From contig NZ_WJFC01000107.1 in assembly GCF_009725235.1 (NCBI RefSeq), forward strand, positions 1 to 43,643: 43,643 bases of DNA, written 5' to 3'. This DNA is from Scytonema sp. UIC 10036 (GTDB lineage: Bacteria; Cyanobacteriota; Cyanobacteriia; Cyanobacteriales; Nostocaceae). The position numbers and the translations under genes are program-made. This document shows, piece by piece, positions 1-9,400 of this stretch. The first letter of the stretch is position 1, and each line of letters starts with the position of its first letter. A model generated the notes under the pieces. It worked only from the letters and a program-made list of their open reading frames with translations. It was not told the DNA's origin and searched no databases.

Positions 1-112
1 AGGGGGAAAGACTAACTATGCCTTTTTGCCCAATACTTAATGCCCAATGTCCAAGTTAGGGGTGAGAGCCATTTGCCAAGGATCGAGATCTAATGGTAAA
101 TACACAATTAGT

Positions 113-222
113 CAGTTGTCAGTTGTCAGTTGTCATTTGTCAATACCAATGACCAATGACTAATGACCAATGACCAATGACCAATGACCAATGACTAATG
201 ACTAATGACCAATGACCAATAA
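113..222. repeat. Short tandem heptamer repeats downstream of fabI
   Basis: Two families of short tandem repeats lie here: GTCAGTT-type units at about 113-142, then a long run of TGACCAA/TGACTAA heptamers to about 220. They end a few bases before the fabI stop codon. Such repeats are common between genes in heterocystous cyanobacteria. Bases 1-112 hold no gene that I can see. Confidence 0.85.
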
Positions 223-999
223 TTACATACCCATGATTTCGTACCCTGCATCGACGTACAGGATTTGTCCGGTAATTCCGCTAGACAAGTCACTACATAA
301 AAAAGCGGCTGCATTTCCCACCTCTAGTTGAGTGACAGTGCGTCTTAATGGCGCAACTTTCTCAACATGGTGAATCATGTCTAAAATACCTCCTACTGCA
401 CTGGAGGCGAGAGTACGAATAGGACCTGCGGATATGGCGTTTACCCGAATATTGGCTGAACCCATTTCAGCCGCAAGGTAGCGCACGCATGCCTCTAACC
501 CGGCTTTGGCAACTCCCATAACATTGTAGTTGGGAATTGCGCGTACACCACCCAGGTAAGACAAAGTGACAATACTTCCTCCCTCCGTCATCAAAGGTTT
601 AGCGATCCCTGCTAGCTGTACTAAAGAGTAAGTACTCACTTCCATTGCTAAATTAAAGCCGGAACGAGAAGTTTTGCTGAAGTCTCCACTCAGGTCATCT
701 TTGCTAGCGAAGGCGAGGCAATGGATGAGGATATCTAGCTTACCCCACTTTTGCTGGATTTCTTCAAAGGTTGACTTAACCTGCTCGTCATTTTGGACAT
801 CACAAGGAAGAAACAAGCTGGGATTGAGGGGTTCTACCAGTTCAGCAACTTTCTTTTCCATTTTGCCTTTTTCATCTGGTAAGTAAGTAATTCCCAGATC
901 GGCTCCTGCTTTATGCAGTTGTTGGGCGATCCCCCAGGCAATGGATCTGTTGTTTGCAATTCCTGTTACAATAGCTTTTTTTCCCGTCAGGTCAAGCAT
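223..999 (-). CDS. fabI: Enoyl-[acyl-carrier-protein] reductase (NADH), FabI
   Basis: This 258-residue protein is a short-chain dehydrogenase/reductase of the FabI type, which reduces trans-2-enoyl-ACP in the last step of each round of type II fatty acid synthesis in the cytosol. The N-terminus shows the nucleotide-binding stretch KKAIVTGIANNRSIAWGIA, typical of FabI with its GIANNRSIA variant of the Gly-rich loop. The catalytic pair is seen as Tyr158 and Lys165 in YNVMGVAK (YX6K), followed by RVNAISAGPIRTLA. Length is normal for the family, and the ATG at 999 gives the expected N-terminus. It is divergent from ntcA with about 380 bp between them, an arrangement I recall from Anabaena/Nostoc. 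No lesion is visible. Confidence 0.97.
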   Translation of the reverse strand: MLDLTGKKAIVTGIANNRSIAWGIAQQLHKAGADLGITYLPDEKGKMEKKVAELVEPLNPSLFLPCDVQNDEQVKSTFEEIQQKWGKLDILIHCLAFASKDDLSGDFSKTSRSGFNLAMEVSTYSLVQLAGIAKPLMTEGGSIVTLSYLGGVRAIPNYNVMGVAKAGLEACVRYLAAEMGSANIRVNAISAGPIRTLASSAVGGILDMIHHVEKVAPLRRTVTQLEVGNAAAFLCSDLSSGITGQILYVDAGYEIMGM

Positions 1000-1378
1000 A
1001 TTAATTCTTAATGTGAACTTTCTTGCTTGAGCATACTAGAATCTGACGCTAGTTGTCTGGAGTTTTGAGCAGTATTAGTAAATATCATGATCCGGGTACC
1101 TGTTAGCTACCAGAAAATTGTTACTGGAAGCATCGGGGAATCTCAATATATCTTCGGCTTTTTTCCAAAAAACTGTTTTTCAAAAACTTTTGTAATCAAC
1201 TATTAAAAAGTACTAGATCTAAATAGGAAAAATTATGTATCATAATGAACAATTAACTATGAGCACCAGAGGATAAGTATAGGAAAGAACAGAAAGGTTG
1301 ACAATGTGTTCTTGATTTTTCAGGTGTATTCTTAGGGAATTAGTTTTAATTTTTCCGGCATTGGGTAGGGGAAGGGAG
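1000..1378. promoter_or_regulatory. Divergent fabI/ntcA intergenic region
   Basis: This AT-rich 379-bp spacer must hold promoters for both fabI (leftward) and ntcA (rightward). A near-NtcA-box pairing of GTA at 1096-1098 and TAC at 1108-1110 has a 9-base rather than an 8-base spacer, so I do not call it a site. A TTGACA at 1298-1303 has no well-spaced -10 partner. A purine-rich GGGGAAGGGAG at about 1368-1378 directly precedes the ntcA ATG and is a credible ribosome-binding site. I see no other gene here. Confidence 0.5.
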
Positions 1379-2047
1379 ATGATGACACAAGATAAAGCCC
1401 TAGCAAATGTTTTTCGTCAGATGGCAACAGGAGCGTTTCCTCCTGTTGTGGAGACGTTTGAGCGCAATAAAACCATCTTTTTCCCTGGCGATCCTGCCGA
1501 ACGAGTTTATTTCTTATTGAAAGGTGCCGTTAAACTCTCCAGGGTGTACGAGGCAGGAGAAGAAATAACCGTAGCACTACTTCGGGAAAATAGTGTTTTT
1601 GGCGTTTTGTCCTTGCTAACAGGAAACAAATCTGATAGGTTTTACCATGCAGTTGCTTTTACACCTGTTGAACTGCTGTCAGCCCCAATTGAGCAAGTGG
1701 AGCAAGCACTCAAGGAAAACCCAGAGTTGTCAATGTTAATGCTGCGCGGACTGTCTTCGCGAATTTTACAAACAGAGATGATGATTGAAACCCTTGCTCA
1801 CCGAGATATGGGTTCGCGATTGGTGAGTTTTTTATTAATTCTCTGTCGTGATTTTGGCGTTCCTTGTGCTGATGGAATCACAATTGATTTGAAGCTATCT
1901 CATCAGGCAATAGCGGAAGCAATTGGTTCTACTCGCGTTACCGTAACCAGGCTACTGGGTGACCTGCGCGAGAAAAAGATGATTTCCATTCATAAGAAAA
2001 AGATTACTGTCCACAAGCCCGTCACTTTAAGTCGGCAATTCACCTAA
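1379..2047 (+). CDS. ntcA: Global nitrogen regulator NtcA (CRP/FNR family)
   Basis: NtcA is the 2-oxoglutarate-responsive activator of nitrogen assimilation and heterocyst differentiation genes in cyanobacteria; as a dimer it binds GTAN8TAC boxes. The sequence is nearly identical to what I recall for Anabaena NtcA: an N-terminal cyclic-nucleotide-binding-like beta-roll ([20 protein letters not shown]), a long dimerisation helix around [13 protein letters not shown], and a C-terminal winged helix with the recognition helix in [20 protein letters not shown]. An upstream TTG at 1361 is in frame, but the ATG at 1379 follows a GA-rich ribosome-binding site and gives the normal length of 222 residues. 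The second Met codon at 1382 is an equally possible start. No lesion is visible. Confidence 0.97.
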   Translation: MMTQDKALANVFRQMATGAFPPVVETFERNKTIFFPGDPAERVYFLLKGAVKLSRVYEAGEEITVALLRENSVFGVLSLLTGNKSDRFYHAVAFTPVELLSAPIEQVEQALKENPELSMLMLRGLSSRILQTEMMIETLAHRDMGSRLVSFLLILCRDFGVPCADGITIDLKLSHQAIAEAIGSTRVTVTRLLGDLREKKMISIHKKKITVHKPVTLSRQFT

Positions 2048-2200
2048 AATAGTGCTGAGTGTTGAGTCACTTCGTCAGAAGCAACTCTGTAGCTATGCTT
2101 AAAGCTCTCTTAAGAACTTAGCACTGTCCTCTAATTTCTCCACAGATGATGGCTGGAAGTAGTAGGCTGTATCTGGAAGGATTTCGTCGGTAGCTAAAAG

Positions 2201-3712
2201 ATGACCACCGGGTACATCCTAATATTGGCAATATTAATTTTGGGAGGCGCGATTGCCACAGTGGGAGACCGTATTGGCACCCGAGTTGGCAAGGCGCGGC
2301 TCTCACTCTTCAATCTGCGTCCCAAAAACACAGCAGTACTAGTAACTATTCTGACAGGAACTTTAGTCTCGGCATCAACTCTGGCAATTTTGTTTGCTGC
2401 TGACGAAGGGTTGCGTAAAGGAGTATTTGAGCTAGAGGATATACAAAAAGACCTTCGTCGCAAGCGCGAAAGTCTTGAATCCACAACTCAACAACTGGAT
2501 GTCACGCGGAAAGAACTAGAGCAAGCTAGAAAAGAACAACAAGAGAAAGAAGAACGCTTGCAAAAAACGAATGAGTCTTTAAAGGAGGCGATCGCAAAAC
2601 AACAAGCAACGCAAAAGCAACTGAATCGCACGACAGAACAACTCAGCCGCACTCTGGGCCAACAAGCTCAAATTCAAGCTCAACTCCAAAATACGGAAAC
2701 CCAACTCGATCAAGTGGTTGCACGCTACAAACAAACTGTAGCTGAACTGCAAAACGTTGATGTTGAGAAAAAAAAGCTGCTGGCAGAAGTAGAAAAACTT
2801 AGAATAGGACGGCAAAAACTGTTTGCTGAGGCAAAAAGAGCGATCGCCCAAGCTCAAGAAGCTATTGATAAACGCGATCGCGAACTAGCTAACCGACAGG
2901 AGGGTATTGAACAGCGAGACAAAAGAATTAATAACCTAGATCGGCTGATTCAAGAGCGCAACCAAGCCATTGCGGAACGAGAAAAAGTCATTGCTCAAAG
3001 GGAGTCTCGACTTAAAGATCTGGAAAAACAACAGCATGAACTAGAACAGGAAGTTGCGAGGCTGGAAAAATTCTACCAGTCCTACCGCGAACTGCGTTTG
3101 GGAAAACTTGCCTTGGTTCGAGGTCAAGTTCTCGCCTCTGGAGTTGTTCGTATTGAACAACCACTTGCAGCGCGTCAGGCGATCGTTCAATTGTTACAAG
3201 AAGCCAATCGAACTGCTAACCTCAAACTCACCGAACCCGGTGCAAACACAGAAAATTCACAGATATTGTTTGTTACTCAAGAGCAAATTGAGCAACTCAG
3301 CCAGCAAATCAAAGATGGTCGAGAATATGTGGTACGAGTGTTTAGCGCTGGTAACTATGTTAGAGGAGAAAATGGTATTCAGTTTTTTGCCGATGCAACC
3401 CTCAATCAAAAAGTCTTTACAGGAGGTGAGGTGTTAGCTGCTACAACAGCCGATCCCCAAAACATGACAGCCTATCAATTACGACAACGACTAGAATTAT
3501 TAATTTCTGCTTCGCAATTTCGCGCCCGTAATGCTGGAATATTAGATGATATTCAAATAGACAGTACAGTTTATCGTTTTATGAGCCAATTGAGGCAGTA
3601 TAATTTGCCACTAGACGTTAAAGCGGTTGCCGCAGAGGACACTTTCACCGCCGGACCACTCAAAGTCAAACTGATAGCAATTCAGAACGGGCAAGTTATT
3701 TTTAGTACTTGA
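2201..3712 (+). CDS. DUF3084 family membrane-anchored coiled-coil protein
   Basis: This 503-residue protein matches the cyanobacterial DUF3084 family, whose function is unknown. Two hydrophobic segments (about residues 5-20 and 46-66) flank a conserved basic stretch, GDRIGTRVGKARLSLFNLRPKNTAVLVT. They are followed by a long charged coiled coil (about residues 75-300) dominated by Gln, Glu, Lys and Arg, and then a globular C-terminal domain (about 300-503). This suggests a protein held in a membrane by its N-terminus with a rod projecting from it. It lies downstream of ntcA and 14 bp upstream of the YqgF-like gene, so the two probably share a transcript. The ribosome-binding site is weak: GGAAGG lies about 20 bases upstream of the ATG. 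Confidence 0.9.
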   Translation: MTTGYILILAILILGGAIATVGDRIGTRVGKARLSLFNLRPKNTAVLVTILTGTLVSASTLAILFAADEGLRKGVFELEDIQKDLRRKRESLESTTQQLDVTRKELEQARKEQQEKEERLQKTNESLKEAIAKQQATQKQLNRTTEQLSRTLGQQAQIQAQLQNTETQLDQVVARYKQTVAELQNVDVEKKKLLAEVEKLRIGRQKLFAEAKRAIAQAQEAIDKRDRELANRQEGIEQRDKRINNLDRLIQERNQAIAEREKVIAQRESRLKDLEKQQHELEQEVARLEKFYQSYRELRLGKLALVRGQVLASGVVRIEQPLAARQAIVQLLQEANRTANLKLTEPGANTENSQILFVTQEQIEQLSQQIKDGREYVVRVFSAGNYVRGENGIQFFADATLNQKVFTGGEVLAATTADPQNMTAYQLRQRLELLISASQFRARNAGILDDIQIDSTVYRFMSQLRQYNLPLDVKAVAAEDTFTAGPLKVKLIAIQNGQVIFST

Positions 3713-3726
3713 ATCAATACTGACTA

Positions 3727-4170
3727 ATGACTATTCCTGAATTTTCACCAACGCAACCAGTCATTTTGGGCTTCGATCCAGGTCGAGATAAGTGTGGTTT
3801 AGCTGTCATGGGCGTAGATAGGCAACTTTACTATCATGAAGTTGTCCCCGCCGATGGTGCGATCGCTGCTATTTCTTCTTTGCGACAAAAGTATCCCATT
3901 TCCTTATTGGTTATGGGAGACCAAACAACAGCTAAGCGTTGGAAACAAAAACTCGCTCGAGAATTAACAAATTCATTAAACATTATTTTAATAGATGAGA
4001 GGTACACTACTTTAGAAGCACGCGATCGCTATTGGCAGATGTATCCTCCTAAGGGGTTGACAAGATTGCTACCACGTGGTATGCGACAACCCCCAAGACC
4101 AATAGATGATATTGTTGCCATCCTGCTAATTGAAAGATATTTAAATCGGCTAACAAATTATGAAGTATGA
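3727..4170 (+). CDS. yqgF: YqgF/RuvX-like RNase H-fold nuclease (pre-16S rRNA processing type)
   Basis: This 147-residue protein has the RNase H/RuvC-like fold signature of the YqgF/RuvX family as it occurs in cyanobacteria. It shows strand 1 with the first catalytic Asp in VILGFDPGRDKCGLAV, a VMGDQTTAKRW segment, IDERYTTLEARDRYW, and a C-terminal acidic motif in RPIDDIVAILLIERYL. Family members process the 5' end of pre-16S rRNA or act on Holliday-junction-like DNA; which applies here cannot be read from sequence. It follows the DUF3084 gene by 14 bp, suggesting co-transcription. Oddly, the last few residues (about NYEV) and the stop codon lie inside the first unit of a tandem repeat of ATGAATTATGAAGT type, so the repeat has reached into the coding end. 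Confidence 0.85.
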   Translation: MTIPEFSPTQPVILGFDPGRDKCGLAVMGVDRQLYYHEVVPADGAIAAISSLRQKYPISLLVMGDQTTAKRWKQKLARELTNSLNIILIDERYTTLEARDRYWQMYPPKGLTRLLPRGMRQPPRPIDDIVAILLIERYLNRLTNYEV

Positions 4171-4276
4171 ATTATGAAGTATGAATTATGAAGTATGAAT
4201 TATGAAGTATGAAAGTACAATTCAGCATTCAGCATTTATAATTTTTCAGCATTCATCATTCATAATTCATAATTTC
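4155..4276. repeat. Tandem repeats between the yqgF-like gene and DUF3146
   Basis: About four units of a 14-bp repeat (ATGAATTATGAAGT) run from about 4158 to 4212. They are followed by CAGCATTCA-type and CATTCATAATT-type short repeats to 4276. The first unit supplies the stop codon of the upstream gene. The convergent genes on both sides end here. Confidence 0.85.
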
Positions 4277-4540
4277 TCAAAGTTCTGCTCGAATCGTGAA
4301 AGCATAGTCTCCGCCCGGTTCGAGTTGGTAGTCTCGTTGCTCTAAAAAGCGCCCCAACGGTTCTTTAATTAAAGCACGTCCCTGAGAAGGCTTGACAGCA
4401 AGTTCCCCGCGACGGAAATGCCATTGGAACTGCCACTCAAAATCGCCTGCTCTAACTTCACCTTCAAGATAGCCTTGTTGCCAAGATTGACGGATAATCC
4501 TGACATGGGCAGTGGTTTCTGGTAAACGCTTGGCACTCAC
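4277..4540 (-). CDS. DUF3146 family protein
   Basis: This 87-residue protein matches the small cyanobacterial DUF3146 family of unknown function. Typical parts are AHVRIIRQSWQQGYLEGEV, EWQFQWHFRRGELAVKPS and the C-terminal LEPGGDYAFTIRAEL. It has no signal peptide or membrane segment. The start is a GTG at 4540; no upstream ATG fits. It is convergent with the yqgF-like gene. In Anabaena I recall the pnp gene lying next to this block; here about 7.9 kb with the DUF6875 and NRPS genes intervenes. Confidence 0.82.
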   Translation of the reverse strand: MSAKRLPETTAHVRIIRQSWQQGYLEGEVRAGDFEWQFQWHFRRGELAVKPSQGRALIKEPLGRFLEQRDYQLEPGGDYAFTIRAEL

Positions 4541-5620
4541 AACGCTTAATTGTCAAGTTTTAGAGTAAAGCTAACTTCTTATAGCTTTACATTAACTCAG
4601 CATAGCTCCAAATATCTCAATGGTAGGAATTGAACTAAATCAAGATTTTATAACATTTACAATTTTTACCCGTTAGGGTGCTTGTAGTTCATTCAATGGA
4701 AAAAGCTTTCTCCAATTAATGTATATTTATATACAAATTACTGTGGCTGAACACGGGTGATTGGAATCATAAATGATTTGTGAAAAATTTGTACCACTGT
4801 AGGTAGGGCTAAAGCGCACCATATGCAGCTTTTTTGCGGCATAACCTACTTATCTATATTTCAACAATTAAATAGAAATCCTATAAATAAAAATTAACAT
4901 TACATTTTTTGTGAATCATTTAGCATATTTATCTGTCTTATCTGTTTGTCAACTAATTGCCACGAGATATACATACTATTTTCACATAGCTGTGTTATGT
5001 ATTTGGTAGAAATTTACTGTTAAGTCAAAAAAATAATAACAAGTTATTTTTTTACAAATTAGAGATGATTTATAAATGACCTCTTAGATCGGTTGTAAAA
5101 AGAAAACAGTTGAATGAGAAAAAAAAGTAGTTATCTGAGAAATAAGATAACTACTTTTTTCTTTTTTTAGAAAGCGGTTTTTTCAAGCCAATTGAAGTTA
5201 ACAAAAAATTCTACATAAAAACTTCAAAATATTAAGTAATATATGAAGAACACTTTAATAAAATTTGAATAATAATAATCGTGTAACTTAGTAAAAGTTC
5301 AGATTGAGTTCAGTTAATGTCATCTTAGTTTGAGAGAAATCACTACATATCAAACTAAAATTTCACGACTGATAATAAGCAACTTGGTTTAAGGATTAGT
5401 AAACTTAAACTATTTTGGTCTCCTCTAAAACACTCTTTCTGAAGAAATACTAAAGTGGGATTTTTTCTAATACATTGTATGGCTATGAAATAAGGAAGAC
5501 ATTCCTTATCAAAAATGAGTCTTGCTTTCGTATGCTTAAGCAGAATTCGTTACATTCTGCATAAAATACATTTTGCTTCAAAGAAAAACTACGTTGACCA
5601 ATTGGAGGAATGTAATTATA
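4541..5620. other. About 1.1 kb AT-rich region without recognisable genes
   Basis: No convincing coding region, tRNA or known RNA is visible. Homopolymers are frequent and the region is markedly AT-rich. It contains one strong perfect hairpin (5121-5160, listed separately). The last 100 bases must hold the promoter and leader of the DUF6875-NRPS unit, with GGAGGA at about 5604-5609 as its probable ribosome-binding site. I found no GTAN8TAC box by eye. Confidence 0.6.
5121..5167. terminator. Perfect 16-bp hairpin with T-run (possible bidirectional terminator)
   Basis: The arms 5121-5136 and 5145-5160 are perfect reverse complements (16 bp) around an 8-base loop, starting with six A and ending with six T. 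A further T-rich stretch follows to 5168. An A-run on one side and a T-run on the other fit an intrinsic terminator that works on either strand. No called gene ends within 500 bp, so it may end an unannotated small RNA or belong to a mobile hairpin family. Confidence 0.6.
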
Positions 5621-6310
5621 ATGCAACTCTACACACCAAGTGAAATAGATCGCTTTCAACAAGACCTACCCTATTTAATTGAAATCCAGCAGTGGATTAA
5701 AAATTTTTTGATAAAAACTCACCCAAATTTGGGTAGATCGGGTCTTGTATGCCCATATGTACCTCATGCACTTAAGACAAACAATATGCAACTCGGAGTG
5801 ATTCGTGCTCAAGATTTGCAGTTACAGGAAATTGAAGAACTAGTTTTAAACTATAAAGATATTTTTTTGCAAAAAGAGCCAAGAAACAAAGACACTGAGT
5901 TAACTCAAACTATTCTCTTAATTTTTCCTGATATTAAGCTAGAAGATACTGCTCGACTTATTGATAGTGTACAACAAAAGCTCAAGGAATTTTTTGTGGA
6001 TTCAGGTTTGATGTTAGGGGAATTTCACAAGCGCAATTATAGCCCAGGATTACATAACTCCAATTTTTATCCCCTTCAAAGTCCTATACCCATTTTAGCT
6101 ATTCGCTTTATGGTTGAATCAGATTTACCGTTTCTTGTCAATACTGAAAATTTAGAACTTCGCATTAAGTATCTCAAAGCCTATTTACGACATTTTGAGA
6201 ATAAAAATCATGAAAGTCAAAATATAAATCATGCTCGTTACGCTTTGGAATTAGCACAAGAGCAACTTCAAAATGAAAAGTTATTCGATTTCTGTTGCGA
6301 TCGCTCATAA
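5621..6310 (+). CDS. DUF6875 domain protein, partner of the NRPS
   Basis: This 229-residue protein fits the DUF6875 family as I recall it, which often lies next to NRPS or other biosynthetic genes; the biochemical role is unknown. Diagnostic-looking parts are GLVCPYVPHALK near residue 45, ILLIFPDIKLED near 110, and the C-terminal block LMLGEFHKRNYSPGLHN...PLQSPIPILAIRFMVESDLPFL. The frame is open back to a TTG at 5573, but the ATG at 5621 follows GGAGGA by about 11 bases and gives a natural N-terminus. It ends just upstream of the NRPS frame, so the two are almost surely one operon. There is no signal peptide or membrane segment. Confidence 0.72.
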   Translation: MQLYTPSEIDRFQQDLPYLIEIQQWIKNFLIKTHPNLGRSGLVCPYVPHALKTNNMQLGVIRAQDLQLQEIEELVLNYKDIFLQKEPRNKDTELTQTILLIFPDIKLEDTARLIDSVQQKLKEFFVDSGLMLGEFHKRNYSPGLHNSNFYPLQSPIPILAIRFMVESDLPFLVNTENLELRIKYLKAYLRHFENKNHESQNINHARYALELAQEQLQNEKLFDFCCDRS

Positions 6311-6418
6311 AAGTCCTTGTCTTCAAAGAGAATTTCAGAGATTTTGCTAATTCACCCAGTCATTCAAAATTTTGTTTTTCCTAAAAATCGTGTAATTGCT
6401 GTTAGACAGTGTATCTCC

Positions 6419-9400
6419 ATGAGCAACATTAAACCAATAAATAACACCTTAGAGTTATGTATTCATGAACTATTTGAGGCGCAAGTAGAGCGATCGCCTG
6501 ATGCTGTTGCTGTTGTATTTCAAAACAAACAACTCACCTATCGACAGTTAAATCAGCAAGCCAACCAATTAGCACATCACCTGCGTGGATTGGGTGTAGA
6601 AAAAGAAGTTTTAGTTGGGATATGTGTAGAGCGCTCTTTGGAAATGATAGTGGGGCTGTTAGGAATTCTAAAAGCGGGAGGGGCATATGTACCTCTCGAT
6701 CCAGCATATCCCGAAGAGCGTTTAGCCTTCATTATTGAGGACACTCAAGCACCAGTACTGCTAACCCAAAAGCACTTGGTTCACAATTTACCCACTTGTA
6801 AAGCAGAAATTGTTTGTTTGGATAGCGATTGGCAACAAATAGCCCAGAACAGCCAAGACAATTTTGTTTGCGAAACAACAGTCGATAACCTGATTTACGT
6901 CATTTATACCTCTGGTTCCACGGGACAACCCAAAGGGGTGATGATTCCTCACCGTGGAATATACAACCAACTTTACTGGAGGCAAACCAGTTTTGGATTA
7001 AGCCAATTAGATAAAGTTTTACAAACTATTTCTTTTAGCTTCGATCCTTCTGTATGGCAGATATTTTGGTGTTTGTTGTTTGGAGGACAGTTAATCTTAC
7101 CCCATCCCGGCGGACATCAAGACACTGCGTATTTAGTGAAGACTGTGATTGAGAAACAAATTACCGTTCTCGCTTTAGTACCTTCCATACTCCGCGTGCT
7201 GCTAGAAGAAGAGGGAATTGAGAACTGTAAAAGCCTTCGACACATAACTTGTGGCGGAGAAGCCTTACCCATAGAATTGGTAGAACGGTTTTTTACCCGC
7301 CTGAATCTGGAGAATGTTCTGCATAACTGCTACGGTCCTACTGAAGCTTCCATTGATACAACTTTCTGGACTTGTCAGCGTGGCACTCATGGTATATATG
7401 CTCCTATTGGTCGCCCAGTCAGTTATGCAGCAATTTACATATTAGATGACAACTTGCAACCCGTACCTGTTGGCGAACCGGGTGAATTGCATATTGGTGG
7501 TGTAGGATTGGCGCGGGGCTATTTTAACCGTCCCGAACTAACAGATGAAAAGTTTATTCCCAACCCTTTTAAAACAGCAAATAATTCTTCTGGATTGACC
7601 TCTTCAGACCGCCTTTATAAAACAGGGGATTTAGTGCGTTATTTACCTGATGGAAATCTTGAGTTTCTAGGTCGTATCGATCATCAGGTTAAGATTCGGG
7701 GCTTCCGCATTGAATTAGGAGAAATTGAAGCTAAACTGGGCACGCATCCAGCCGTGCAACAAACTTTAGTGATGGCGCGAGAGGACATTCCAGGTAACAA
7801 ACAATTAGTGGCTTATGTTGTGGTAAATGCGGAACAAAACTCCACACAAGGCCCCAGTCCTGCTGAGTTGCGCCTTTTCTTGCAGGATAAGTTGCCTCAC
7901 TACATGGTACCTGCCAGCTTTGTCTTTTTAGATACCATGCCATTAAATCCAAATGGTAAGGTAGACCGCCATGCTTTACCCGCACCAGAAAAAGGAAGTG
8001 ACAAAAATAACTTTGTGGAACCCCGCACTCCTCTTGAGCGGGTTCTGGCAGCCATTTGGGCAGAAGTTCTGGGTTTGGAAGTCATAGGTATTCACGATAA
8101 CTTTTTTGAGTTGGGGGGACATTCACTGCTAGCAACACAAGTGGTATCTCGGATGCGTCGGGCTTTGGGTGTAGAAATTAAACTACAATTGCTGTTTGAG
8201 AGACCAACAATAGTGGACTTGGCACCCCAGGTTTTACTTATTCAAAACCAAGGAACTAATTTCTCGAAAGATTGTACAATTCCCCGATTGGTCAATCGAC
8301 AATCCGCCCCTCTGTCCTTTGCCCAGCAGAGAGTTTGGTTTTTGGCGCAGTTGGAGCCAAACAGCCCGACTTACATCATCTCTCAAGCATTTCGGTTGCT
8401 GGGAACATTAGATGTAGGCGTATTGCAGCAGTCTTTAGACGCAATTGTTGCTCATCATGAAGCACTCCGAACAAATTTTATTGTCTCAGTTGATGGTAGC
8501 CCCATACAAGTTTTTCAGGAACCTCGCTCTGTGGAACTAAAGGTCATTGACTTTACACAGGAGCAAAAAAGCAAAACTAACTCCCATCTGCTAGATTCCC
8601 TCAACCAGGAAGCACAGCGTCCTTTTAACTTATCGTCTGATTTGATGCTGCGAGCAACGTTGTGTTACGTAGACCATCAAGAGCATGTGCTTTTGCTGGT
8701 GATGCATCATATTGCTTCTGATGGCTGGTCAATGGGTATTTTATGGCGGCAATTGGCAATTGTGTATAAAGCTTTCGCGAACAAATTGCCAAATCCATTG
8801 CCAAAACTGCCAATTCAGTATGCGGACTTTGCTATTTGGCAACGTCAACAGCTATCGAGTCGAGTACTCAACCAACAGCTAGACTACTGGAAACAACAGT
8901 TGGCGGGTGCAAATACTGTACTAGAATTGCCTACCGATAAACTACGTCCTCCGGTACAAACTTACCGAGGCGCAATGCAATCTTTGATACTACCCCAGAC
9001 ACTGGCAACATCTTTGACAGTGCGATCGCAACAGGAGGGGGTGACCTTGTTTATGACGTTGCTTGCAGCATTTGGGACACTTTTGCACCGTTATACCGGA
9101 CAAGAAGATATCCTTATTGGTTCTCCTATTGCAGGTCGCAATCGGACTGAACTTGAAGATTTGATTGGATTTTTTATCAACACTGTAGTTTTGCGGATTA
9201 ATTGTTCCGGGAATCCCAATTTTACTACCCTACTGAATCGCGTTCGTCACATAGCATTGGGGGCATATACCCACCAAGATATGCCTTTTGAGAAATTAGT
9301 GCAAGAACTACAGATAGAAAGAGATACCAGCCGCAACCCACTGTTTCAAGTGTGGTTTAATATGCTGAATTTAAAGGACATTCAATTAGAATTGGCCAAT

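Noticed and set aside
1096..1110. NtcA-like box (GTA...TAC) upstream of ntcA
   Set aside because: The spacer is 9 bases instead of the canonical 8 and no -10 element lies at the expected distance, so it is not called.
5573..5620. N-terminal extension of the DUF6875 protein from a TTG
   Set aside because: The extension contains the Shine-Dalgarno GGAGGA that serves the ATG at 5621.
6317..6418. N-terminal extension of the NRPS from a TTG start
   Set aside because: The extra 34 residues match nothing in A domains, and the ATG at 6419 lies directly before the conserved start of the domain.
7731..8085. Antisense reading frames inside the NRPS, pnp and SNF2 genes
   Set aside because: They are shadows of the real genes in other frames, without family features.
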